From NCBI RefSeq assembly GCF_000369505.1, contig NZ_KB850054.1, positions 372,001 through 436,000 on the forward strand: 64,000 bases of DNA. Reading direction: 5' to 3'. The stretch's first letter is position 1; the number at the start of each line of letters is the position of its first letter. The translations under genes and the position numbers were made by a program. Shown piece after piece: positions 48,351 through 55,671 of this stretch. Source of the stretch: Acinetobacter sp. NIPH 298 (GTDB lineage Bacteria; Pseudomonadota; Gammaproteobacteria; Pseudomonadales; Moraxellaceae). A model generated the notes under the pieces. It was not told the DNA's origin, did no database searches, and saw nothing but the letters and a program-made list of their open reading frames with translations.

Positions 48351-48469
48351 ATAAGCTTTTGCCTTAGACTATCTGAAAGTAGGCTTTAAAACCGAGTTTT
48401 TTCAAACGGGTACTGATGCTCAGCATGGCTAGATCGAACTAAGCCATGCGATTGTTTTGTATCATTCTC

Positions 48470-49084
48470 TTACTTTCTAAATTTATTCATATATCGAGAT
48501 AGCCAATAATCGGAACTAAAATACCGACCTCCGCCAAGAACAATCAAAGCCAACAACATAATCAAATAAGTTGCAGCAAATTCGATTCCATTATTTAAAA
48601 TCACCAATGAACCGCTCGACGTCAGCCAATCATAATTTCCATAGTTTTGTAAAATCTCACGTGCTTTTTCTAATTTTTCTGAAGATGCTAAGACTTGCGC
48701 ATTTGCAAAGGGGGCATTTGCATCCGCAATCGCTTGCCAGCCATTGGGAAGATGTACCGTTAATATTGCAACGATCATGGTGATGATCAGTGGAATACTC
48801 ACTAAACGAGTAAAAAGCCCAAGTGCTAATAATACTGCGCCACCAAGTTCAGCCGAAGTTGCAAGTCCTGCCATTAGGGTAGGAAAGGGCAAATCCAATC
48901 CCCAGTCAGGATTGCCGAACCACGCTACAGTATCATTAAAATGCATGAGCTTATTTTGCCCAGCCATCCAGAAAATAGGAACGAGATAGATTCTTAGCGC
49001 GAGTGCAGCAATTCCATCAAGGTGTCTAAAATATTGTAGGCTTTGTTGATACCAGTGCAATACTGAGTTAATTAAGTACTTCAT
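48470..49084 (-). CDS. DoxX family membrane protein of the peptide-modification locus
   Basis: 204 residues from the ATG at 49084 (MKYLINSVLHW). The ATG at 49111 is excluded because the predicted ECF-type promoter would place the transcript start on it. DoxX pattern: ALRIYLVPIFWMAGQNKLMHF, then GLATSAELGGAVLLALGLFTRL and further helices, about four or five in all. An insert at about 120-150 is periplasmic. DoxX proteins (HvfD-type) often accompany MNIO/bufferin clusters. It is divergent from the precursor gene and shares a matching promoter with it. Confidence 0.85.
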   Translation of the reverse strand: MKYLINSVLHWYQQSLQYFRHLDGIAALALRIYLVPIFWMAGQNKLMHFNDTVAWFGNPDWGLDLPFPTLMAGLATSAELGGAVLLALGLFTRLVSIPLIITMIVAILTVHLPNGWQAIADANAPFANAQVLASSEKLEKAREILQNYGNYDWLTSSGSLVILNNGIEFAATYLIMLLALIVLGGGRYFSSDYWLSRYMNKFRK

Positions 49085-49117
49085 GAGAATTTCACACCAA
49101 ATAGCATTCAATGATTG

Positions 49118-49146
49118 TTAGTCGGTTGAAGAGTTAATTTATTACA
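49118..49146 (-). promoter_or_regulatory. Predicted ECF-sigma promoter for the DoxX gene
   Basis: On the minus strand: TGTAAT (49146-49141), 16-base spacer, CGACTAA (49124-49118). Matches the element facing the precursor gene in both boxes (one base different) and in exact spacing. Start would fall near 49111. Confidence 0.6.
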
Positions 49147-49166
49147 ATAATTTTTTTAGTTTTAAC

Positions 49167-49195
49167 TGTAATAAATGGATTGGTCTCTCGTCTAA
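49167..49195 (+). promoter_or_regulatory. Predicted ECF-sigma promoter for the peptide-modification operon
   Basis: TGTAAT (49167-49172), 16-base spacer, CGTCTAA (49189-49195). The -10-like CGTC core is typical of ECF sigma promoters, and the operon itself encodes an ECF sigma factor. Start would be near 49202, leaving a leader of about 47 bases. Confidence 0.6.
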
Positions 49196-49248
49196 TGATA
49201 TGTACCCTAGTACAAACTTAAAAATTGACTCAAAAAAGGAACTCCAAA

Positions 49249-49557
49249 ATGAATAAATTAAACTCAATGACTTCAGTCGCTGCATTGGTCGCACTTTCGA
49301 TGGTTGGTGCAACGACTCAAGTCTCTGCTGCTTCGACTACCACTGAAACACATGTGACTAAAACTGCAGATGCAAAATGTGGTGAAGCCAAATGTGGCGC
49401 TGATAAGGCAAAAAAACAACATAAAACCACGGAAGCCAAATGCGGCGCTGATAAAAAAACTGCTGAAGCAAAGTGTGGAGCAACACATAAAGCAACAGAT
49501 GCAAAATGCGGTGCTGATAAAAAAGCATCTGATGGCAAATGCGGTGCTGCCAAATAG
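49249..49557 (+). CDS. Secreted Cys-motif precursor peptide, HvfA/bufferin type
   Basis: 102 residues from ATG 49249 (AAGGA eight bases upstream). A Sec signal peptide (MNKLNSMTSVAALVALSMVG, cleavage about ATTQVSA/AS) is followed by a lysine-rich core with six KCG motifs: DAKCG, EAKCG, EAKCG, EAKCG, DAKCG, DGKCG (Cys44, 49, 65, 76, 87, 98). The last four cysteines are exactly 11 residues apart. HvfA/GigA peptides carry EGKCG motifs that DUF692 enzymes modify for copper binding. Here Ala replaces Gly in five of six, a notable variant. No other cysteines exist. The MNIO gene follows after a 15-bp stem-loop. Confidence 0.85.
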   Translation: MNKLNSMTSVAALVALSMVGATTQVSAASTTTETHVTKTADAKCGEAKCGADKAKKQHKTTEAKCGADKKTAEAKCGATHKATDAKCGADKKASDGKCGAAK

Positions 49558-49581
49558 TTTGCTCGAGAATCAACAAGCTAA

Positions 49582-49622
49582 TGAATGATGCAAATCGATT
49601 TAATCTTGATTTGCATCATTCA
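49582..49622 (+). other. Perfect 15-bp stem-loop between precursor and modification genes
   Basis: TGAATGATGCAAATC (49582-49596) pairs fully with GATTTGCATCATTCA (49608-49622); loop of 11 bases; no U-run. Likely a partial terminator or mRNA-stabilising element that keeps precursor mRNA above enzyme mRNA. It ends just ahead of the next ribosome site. Confidence 0.75.
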
Positions 49623-49636
49623 ATAAGGAATATTCC

Positions 49637-50491
49637 ATGGTGGCTTTAACGGGTGTGGGTTTAGGTTTAAGGCGTGATTTTGTTGATACCTTTTTACAGG
49701 CTGATCAATATCCAGATTTTATAGAAGTCGCACCTGAAAATTGGATGTGTTTTGGCGGTCGACATGCAAAGCTACTCCAACAATGTGCTGAAAAAGCACC
49801 TCTGATTTGTCATGGTCTGTCTTTATCGATTGGTGGCCCACATCCACTCAATATCGAATTTATTCAACAGATAAAAACATTTTTAAAACGCTATCAGGTA
49901 AGTACTTATTCAGAGCACTTAAGCTATACCAATGATGGTGGCTATTTATATGATTTATTACCAATCCCGATGACTGAAGACGCAGTGCGCTATGTATCAG
50001 AACGCATTCTTCGTGTTCAAGATATCCTTGGACAAAAGTTGGTGCTTGAAAATGTCTCAACTTATCTGATGCCGCATGCTGAAATGAGTGAGGCAGAGTT
50101 TGTTGCTGAAGTCATTAAGCAGTCGGATTGTGAATTACTTTTAGATGTAAACAATGTCTACGTTAACAGTATTAATCATCAGAGCAATCCTTATGAGTTT
50201 ATCAAAAAGATGCCCCGAGATCGCATCCGATATTTGCATATTGCTGGTCATGAGCAAGTGAGTGATGACTTATTAATTGATACACATGGGGCTAAGATCA
50301 GTGATCCCGTTTGGAAGCTATTGGCATTTACTTATCAACAATACGGTGTGAAACCGACATTATTAGAACGTGATTTTAATATTCCGACATGGCAAGAATT
50401 ACAAGATGAGCTTGCCATGATTCAAAGCATACAAAAACAATTTTTACTTACGTCGTCATTGTCTAAAACATCATGCTTAACAGGATCATGA
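49637..50491 (+). CDS. Multinuclear non-heme iron oxidase, DUF692 family (MNIO)
   Basis: 284 residues of the MbnB/HvfB/BufB family, TIM-barrel enzymes that use two or three iron ions and O2 to convert peptide cysteines into heterocycles. Opening GVGLGLRRDFVDTFL, then PDFIEVAPENW, CHGLSLSIGGP, YSEHLSYT, LENVSTYL, LLLDVNNVYVN, YLHIAGHE, DTHG and LLERDFNIP: the usual His, Glu, Asp and Asn metal ligands are all present. It sits nine bases ahead of its DUF2063 partner. The substrate is presumably the preceding KCG peptide. Confidence 0.93.
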   Translation: MVALTGVGLGLRRDFVDTFLQADQYPDFIEVAPENWMCFGGRHAKLLQQCAEKAPLICHGLSLSIGGPHPLNIEFIQQIKTFLKRYQVSTYSEHLSYTNDGGYLYDLLPIPMTEDAVRYVSERILRVQDILGQKLVLENVSTYLMPHAEMSEAEFVAEVIKQSDCELLLDVNNVYVNSINHQSNPYEFIKKMPRDRIRYLHIAGHEQVSDDLLIDTHGAKISDPVWKLLAFTYQQYGVKPTLLERDFNIPTWQELQDELAMIQSIQKQFLLTSSLSKTSCLTGS

Positions 50492-50500
50492 GGATATAAG

Positions 50501-51250
50501 ATGAATAAGAAACTCCAGTCTTTCCAAGAGACCCAACACGCATTTTGTAATTGGATACGCGATCCCAAACAACCGATACCTCAATCTTTTGAAACTGAGC
50601 GTATGCGTGTCTATCGAGAATTATTATTTAATAATGTAAGTTCTTTTATTGACTTAGTTTATCCGGTTGCGCGATCAATATTGCCAAAAGAAACGTGGCA
50701 ATGTCTTTTAGACGAATTTTTTCAAAAATCTATAAATCAATCGCCCTTCTATAATGAGATTTCACTACAATTTAGAGAGTATTTAAGCGAACAGCAGCAT
50801 CCTGTTTTACAGGATTATCCTTGGCTCGCTGAATTACTACAATATGAATGGCTAGAGCTTTATTTAGACACTTTAGAAACCTCAGAGAAGCAATGTGTTC
50901 AAGCACCTGTATGGCAATTTAAAACTCAAGTTTGGGTTTTGGTATATCAATATCCAGTTTATCGATGGGCAATCAACCAAACTGATCTTGAGCAAGATCC
51001 AAGTGCAATCATGGTATGGCGAAATCAAAATGATCAGGTTTGTGTCGAAGTGCTTTCACCATTATTTGCTTTTTTAATTGAAAAACTACATCAACAGCCT
51101 TTATCTGAGTTTGAGCTTTGCGAGCTTATAAGTGCAACGCTACCTGATTTGTCATCACATGAAATTCTTTTACAAGTTAATACTTTATCCGATTTATTAA
51201 CTCAGTTGGAGTTGATTGATATGCCCAAAAACTCGATAACCGAGGATTGA
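50501..51250 (+). CDS. DUF2063 partner protein of the MNIO (HvfC/MbnC-like)
   Basis: 249 residues. The N-terminal DUF2063 domain has the hallmark ERMRVYRELLFNNVSSFIDL (34-53) and YPVARSILPKETWQCLLDEF. The C-terminal half is more variable, with a beta-rich section (WQFKTQVWVLVYQYPVYRW) and a final helical winged-helix-like part. Proteins of this family bind the precursor's leader and form a complex with the DUF692 enzyme. One base separates its stop from the ECF sigma gene. Confidence 0.9.
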   Translation: MNKKLQSFQETQHAFCNWIRDPKQPIPQSFETERMRVYRELLFNNVSSFIDLVYPVARSILPKETWQCLLDEFFQKSINQSPFYNEISLQFREYLSEQQHPVLQDYPWLAELLQYEWLELYLDTLETSEKQCVQAPVWQFKTQVWVLVYQYPVYRWAINQTDLEQDPSAIMVWRNQNDQVCVEVLSPLFAFLIEKLHQQPLSEFELCELISATLPDLSSHEILLQVNTLSDLLTQLELIDMPKNSITED

Positions 51251-51251
51251 A

Positions 51252-51869
51252 ATGTCTCTAGCCTCAGTTGAAAATGTTGATCTGAATCAGCAATTAAAAA
51301 ATACAGAATATTTAACTGATCTTAGACAGCAAATGATGAAATTTGCAGTTTTACAACTTGCATCATTTCATCAAGCTGAGGATGTGGTTCAAGAAGCTTT
51401 GTTGAGCGCCTTGCAGCATGTTGCATCTTTTTCTGGCCGTGCTGCTTTTAAAACTTGGGTATTTGCGATTTTAAAAAATAAGATTGTTGATTTAATTCGG
51501 CAAAAGACTCGCCTCGTTACAATGAGTGAGTTATTCAATGATGATGAAAGTGAGCTAAGTGTCGATGCATTATTTGACGCTGCTGGGCACTGGCACAAAT
51601 CCGAAAGACCTCAAGCATGGCAAAGTCCTGAGGAAATGATGGAGCAGCATGATTTTTGGGTTGTTCTTGATGCCTGTTTAAATCATTTACCAGCGAAGTA
51701 TGCACAAGTGTTTATGTTGCGGGAAATGATTGAACTGAGTTCAGATGAAATCTGCGAAAAATTAGAATTAAGCATCTCAAACTTGAACGTTTTAATGTAT
51801 CGCAGTCGAGTAAGACTACGTGAATGCTTAGAAAATAAATGGTTACTACAGGGGGATTGTTCATGTTGA
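51252..51869 (+). CDS. ECF-type RNA polymerase sigma factor
   Basis: 205 residues. Sigma region 2 (about 25-95) has ASFHQAEDVVQEALLSALQ and FKTWVFAILKNKIVDLIRQ. Sigma region 4 (about 140-195) has LNHLPAKYAQVFMLREMIELSSDEICEKL and the recognition helix SISNLNVLMYRSRVRLRECL (seen in parts). The linker between regions is long and acidic (about 100-140). The C-terminus ends in Cys pairs (GDCSC). It overlaps the anti-sigma gene by seven bases and likely drives the two promoters at 49118-49195. Confidence 0.93.
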   Translation: MSLASVENVDLNQQLKNTEYLTDLRQQMMKFAVLQLASFHQAEDVVQEALLSALQHVASFSGRAAFKTWVFAILKNKIVDLIRQKTRLVTMSELFNDDESELSVDALFDAAGHWHKSERPQAWQSPEEMMEQHDFWVVLDACLNHLPAKYAQVFMLREMIELSSDEICEKLELSISNLNVLMYRSRVRLRECLENKWLLQGDCSC

Positions 51870-52054
51870 CGTGCCGACAAGCGACCCAATTGCTTTCAGA
51901 AAAACAAGATCGAACTCTGAACTTCAAAGAACTGAGTGCTTTACAGTTTCATGTGATGATGTGTAGTTCGTGTCGGCGTTTCGGTAAGCAAATGAAGAGT
52001 TTAAGTTTGTTATCCAAACAATATAAAAAGTTTGATGAAGGGCAGAAAGATTAA
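51863..52054 (+). CDS. Small zinc-finger anti-sigma factor (zf-HC2)
   Basis: 63 residues from ATG 51863, placed by GGGGGA seven bases upstream and the ATGTTGA overlap with the sigma stop. The ZAS motif is His30-x3-Cys34-x2-Cys37 (FHVMMCSSCRRF), with Cys4 as a possible fourth ligand. It has no membrane segment, so it is a soluble anti-sigma that could sense metal or redox state through its zinc site, like ChrR-type and RsrA-type proteins. Last gene of the operon; a strong terminator follows. Confidence 0.85.
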   Translation: MLTCRQATQLLSEKQDRTLNFKELSALQFHVMMCSSCRRFGKQMKSLSLLSKQYKKFDEGQKD

Positions 52055-52057
52055 ATT

Positions 52058-52088
52058 AAGAAAGCCTCATATTTTATGAGGCTTTCTT
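52058..52088 (+). terminator. Terminator of the peptide-modification operon
   Basis: 13-bp perfect stem (AAGAAAGCCTCAT/ATGAGGCTTTCTT, five-base loop) starting four bases after the anti-sigma stop. Few U residues follow on the plus strand, but the stem ends in its own TTTCTT. It could also serve ETF-QO on the minus strand. Confidence 0.7.
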
Positions 52089-52132
52089 GGCTTAGTTTGC
52101 GCTAAAAACTTAATTTCAGCGCAAATTAAAAA

Positions 52133-53845
52133 TTACATATTCGGATAGTTTGGACCACCGCCACCTTCAGGTGTTACCCAAGTAATGTTCTGTGATGGAT
52201 CTTTGATATCACATGTCTTACAGTGAACACAGTTCGCAGCGTTAATTTGGAAACGCTTAGAACCATCATCATTTTCCATGACTTCATACACACCAGCAGG
52301 GCAGTAACGCTGTGCAGGCTCGTCCCACTTCGGCAAGTTAACCTGAATTGGTGTTTCAGGATTGGTCAACTTTAAGTGAGCAGGTTGGTTTTCTTCATGC
52401 ACTGTATTCGATACAAATACAGATGATAAACGGTCAAAAGTAAGCTTGCCATCTGGTTTTGGATAGTTCGGTTTGAACGTTGAAGCATCCACTGTTTTCA
52501 GTGTTGCATAATCTTGTTTTAAGTCATGCAAGGTAAATGGCACTTTAAAGACATTTTGGTCGATAAAGTTAAATGCACCACCAATCCATGTACCAAACTT
52601 ATGCATCGCAGGACCGAAGTTACGCGCTTTATATAACTCTTCTTTTAACCAAGAATTGTCATATTTTTCAGTATAAGCGGTGAGTTCTTTGGCAAAGTGA
52701 TCGTCGCCTTCAGTGACACGTGCAATCGCAAGATCACCACCTTTAGCAACACCCGCAGCAATTGCTTCAAATACCGCCTCACCACATAACATGCCTGACT
52801 TCATGGCAGTGTGTGAGCCTTTGATTTTTGAGAAGTTCAAGAAACCAGCATCATCACCGATCAAGCAACCGCCTGGGAAAGTCAATTTAGGTAGAGAGTT
52901 AAAGCCGCCTTTGACTACAGCACGTGCGCCGTAAGAAATACGTTTACCGCCCTCTAAGTACTGTTTGATGACTGGATGAGTTTTCCAACGCTGCATTTCC
53001 ATAAACGGATACATGTGTGGATTTTCATAAGAAAGATCGACAATCATACCCAAGGTCACTTGGTTGTTTTCAGCGTGATATAACCACCAACCGCCAGCAG
53101 AGCCAGTTTCAGACAATGGCCAGCCAGCACCGTGCATCACTAAACCCTCTTTATGTTTAGCTGGATCGATTTCCCAAAGTTCTTTGATCCCGATGCCATA
53201 ATGCTGTGGGTCAACATCACGATCCAGTGCAAAACCTGCAATCAGGCGTTTGCCGAGATGACCGCGGCAACCTTCAGCAAACAAAGTGTATTTGGCATGT
53301 AATTCATAGCCCGGTGTGAAGTTATGCGTTGGCTCACCATTTTTGCCAATGCCCATATCACCAGTTTGAATGCCTTTTACCGTACCATCTTCGTGGTAAA
53401 GGATTTCAGATGCAGCAAAACCAGGGAAGATTGATACTTCTAATTCTTCAGCTTTTTGACCTAACCAACGCACCACATTGCCGAGAGAAATAACATAGTT
53501 CCCTTCGTTATGCATTGATTTAGGAACCATCCAATACGGCATCTTTTGTGATTTAGTATCAGACAATAAGAAATAAGTTTCGTCGCCAGTCACAGGGACA
53601 TTGAGTGGCGCACCTTCTTCTTTCCAATTTGGGAACAATTCATTCATGGCACGTGGTTCAAGTACAGCACCAGAAAGGATATGCGCACCTACTTCAGAGC
53701 CTTTTTCAACAACACAAACAGAAAGGTCAGGTAGGTTGTTTTCAATCGCTAATTGACGAATTTTAATCGCAGCAGATAAACCCGCAGGCCCTGCACCTAC
53801 GATCACTACGTCAAACTCCATCGCTTCACGTTCGATGTGTTCCAT
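52133..53845 (-). CDS. Electron transfer flavoprotein-ubiquinone oxidoreductase
   Basis: 570 residues. FAD-binding start VVIVGAGPAGLSAAIKI (14-30), the GAHILSGAVLEPRAMNEL segment, and the C-terminal 4Fe-4S ligands in CPAGVYEV and NCVHCKTCDIKDP. The ending GGGGPNYPNM is the family terminus. It passes electrons from ETF (fatty-acid and amino-acid dehydrogenases) to ubiquinone at the membrane, linking to the ubi genes in this window only functionally. Monocistronic here. Confidence 0.96.
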   Translation of the reverse strand: MEHIEREAMEFDVVIVGAGPAGLSAAIKIRQLAIENNLPDLSVCVVEKGSEVGAHILSGAVLEPRAMNELFPNWKEEGAPLNVPVTGDETYFLLSDTKSQKMPYWMVPKSMHNEGNYVISLGNVVRWLGQKAEELEVSIFPGFAASEILYHEDGTVKGIQTGDMGIGKNGEPTHNFTPGYELHAKYTLFAEGCRGHLGKRLIAGFALDRDVDPQHYGIGIKELWEIDPAKHKEGLVMHGAGWPLSETGSAGGWWLYHAENNQVTLGMIVDLSYENPHMYPFMEMQRWKTHPVIKQYLEGGKRISYGARAVVKGGFNSLPKLTFPGGCLIGDDAGFLNFSKIKGSHTAMKSGMLCGEAVFEAIAAGVAKGGDLAIARVTEGDDHFAKELTAYTEKYDNSWLKEELYKARNFGPAMHKFGTWIGGAFNFIDQNVFKVPFTLHDLKQDYATLKTVDASTFKPNYPKPDGKLTFDRLSSVFVSNTVHEENQPAHLKLTNPETPIQVNLPKWDEPAQRYCPAGVYEVMENDDGSKRFQINAANCVHCKTCDIKDPSQNITWVTPEGGGGPNYPNM

Positions 53846-54033
53846 GTAGGACTCCTCATATTTTTAGGGGTGGCAACCGTAATATTGTGATTCGGTGCTG
53901 CCATGAGTGTTCTGAATTGCCAAACACAAAAAGAATCTATTGTGCTTGCAAACGTTTGGGATAGTATAGTTTTAAACCTTGATCTCGCCAATTGGCTGAG
54001 CGGTCATATTTTCTCGTCAGCAAGGCATAAACT

Positions 54034-54645
54034 ATGATAAATGAAAATGATTCTTCACAGAATACAGGAAAAATCGTGTTTCCTGATGATAAAAACTTAA
54101 TGAACATTGCACAATACTTAAAAGATGTACAGCAAAGTCACAAAAGGTCAATTCCACCTTTAGACCAATGGCATCCAAAGCATTGTGGCAAAATGGATTT
54201 GAAGATAAAAGCCAATGGTGAATGGTGGCACGAAGGTCAATTGATCAAGCGACAAGCATTACTTGATCTGTTTAGTAAAGTGTTATGGAAAGAAGATGGA
54301 AAGTTTTATCTCAAAACACCTGTAGAACAGATTGAAATCGAGGTTGAAGATGAGCCTTTATTGATTAATCAGGCCGATCAGATTGAGATCGAAGGCAAGA
54401 CGTATTTGCAGCTCACAACGACCAACCAAGATGTGGTGATTGTGGATCAACAACATCCTATTTATATGCGTGAATATGAGGGAGAGCTACGCCCTTATGT
54501 ACATGTGCGCTTTGGGATGAATGCCTTGATTCAGCGGCAGAGTTTTTATCATCTGATTAACTACGGTAACTTGTCTGAAAATGCGCAAGGTGAGGCAGTT
54601 TTAACATTAAAAAGTGGTGATTTGGTCTTGCATTTAAGCACCTGA
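54034..54645 (+). CDS. DUF1285 family protein
   Basis: 203 residues. After a variable start, the family block IPPLDQWHPKHCGKMDLKIK and ANGEWWHEGQLIKRQALLDLF (in parts) is clear, with the KVLWKEDGKFYLKTPVEQIEI and VHVRFGMNALIQRQSFYHLI stretches of the two beta-rich subdomains. No catalytic motif is known to me. It lies just upstream of murI (35 bases) in the same direction; the cofactor or partner is unknown. Confidence 0.85.
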   Translation: MINENDSSQNTGKIVFPDDKNLMNIAQYLKDVQQSHKRSIPPLDQWHPKHCGKMDLKIKANGEWWHEGQLIKRQALLDLFSKVLWKEDGKFYLKTPVEQIEIEVEDEPLLINQADQIEIEGKTYLQLTTTNQDVVIVDQQHPIYMREYEGELRPYVHVRFGMNALIQRQSFYHLINYGNLSENAQGEAVLTLKSGDLVLHLST

Positions 54646-54680
54646 GGTTTAAGCTTAAAAGAGCGAATAAACAAGTACCA

Positions 54681-55568
54681 ATGATTTGTATGACTGCCGT
54701 TCAAGCGATGCCGCTTTTATTAGACCCTATGCCTCATGCATGCTCAGATGCACCGATTGGGATTTTTGATTCAGGGGTCGGTGGACTGTCGATTGCGCAA
54801 GAGATTGCTCAGCATTTACCAAATGAACGGATTCTTTATTATGCTGATACCAAGCATGTGCCTTATGGCGCTCGATCTGACCAGGAAATTCGCCAACTCA
54901 CTGCTCAGGCAATTGAATGGCTCTATCGTCAAGGCTGTAAAATTGCAGTGGTGGCATGTAATACCGCTTCGGCTTTTAGTTTGGATTATTTACGTAAGCA
55001 TTACGGCGAACACTTTCCAATCGTCGGTTTAGTGCCTGCATTGAAACCCGCTGTATTACAAACACAATCCAAAGTAGTGGCTGTGTTGGCGACGCCTGCT
55101 ACGTTTCGTGGACAACTGATTAAAGATGTGATGTCTCATTTTGCTGAACCTGCAGGCGTGAAAGTGTTAACCGTGACCAGTTTAGAACTCGTGCCTTTTG
55201 TTGAGGCTGGGCAGCAATTGAGCGAAGCATGCTTGTCAGTACTACAGCAAGTTTTGCAACCTGTGATTGATCAAGATGCTGATTTTTTGGTGTTGGGTTG
55301 TACTCATTATCCATTTTTAAAAGAGGCGATTCGTCAGGTTTTTGATGAAAAGTTAAAATTAATTGATTCAGGGCAAGCAGTTGCGAGACAAACTGCATAT
55401 ATTTTGATAAAAAATAGGTTATTATCTGACAAAATGCGTCATAGTTTTGCACGTATTGAATGTTTTGTCAGTGGTAACAATGCTGTCGTATTAGAACCCG
55501 TACTACAGCGTCTTATACCAAAACAAATAACATGGACGATTCAAAATTTGGATGTTGTGAGCACATGA
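54681..55568 (+). CDS. murI: Glutamate racemase
   Basis: 295 residues (286 or so if an internal Met is used). Supplies D-glutamate for peptidoglycan. Core motifs: IGIFDSGVGGLSIAQEI, YYADTKHVPYGARSD, the first catalytic Cys in VVACNTASAFSLDYL, and the second in FLVLGCTHYPFLKEAI. Several ATG codons precede IGIFDSG and none has a strong ribosome site, so the start is uncertain by up to about 20 residues. Confidence 0.95.
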   Translation: MICMTAVQAMPLLLDPMPHACSDAPIGIFDSGVGGLSIAQEIAQHLPNERILYYADTKHVPYGARSDQEIRQLTAQAIEWLYRQGCKIAVVACNTASAFSLDYLRKHYGEHFPIVGLVPALKPAVLQTQSKVVAVLATPATFRGQLIKDVMSHFAEPAGVKVLTVTSLELVPFVEAGQQLSEACLSVLQQVLQPVIDQDADFLVLGCTHYPFLKEAIRQVFDEKLKLIDSGQAVARQTAYILIKNRLLSDKMRHSFARIECFVSGNNAVVLEPVLQRLIPKQITWTIQNLDVVST

Positions 55569-55671
55569 AAGTGCCAAATCGAACCATATTTTATATTTTA
55601 TCGGGGTTATCTTTTAACAAAAATCAAGATTAGAACTTGATATTATTGATAAGTGAATTGGGGCTTAGCCT

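Noticed and set aside
48361..48440. Coding-like codons after tusA as a gene remnant
   Set aside because: About 23 open codons only, with no recognisable family pattern; a GCATGGCT hairpin there is equally explained as a weak terminator.
49273..49588. Reverse-strand and alternate-frame ORFs across the precursor gene
   Set aside because: They arise from the repetitive KCG codons; only the plus-strand frame has a signal peptide, ribosome site and motif logic.
49637..51250. Calling the MNIO pair methanobactin genes (mbnB/mbnC)
   Set aside because: The precursor is a 102-residue secreted multi-KCG protein, not a short MbnA, and no MbnT/MbnP-type transport genes are present.
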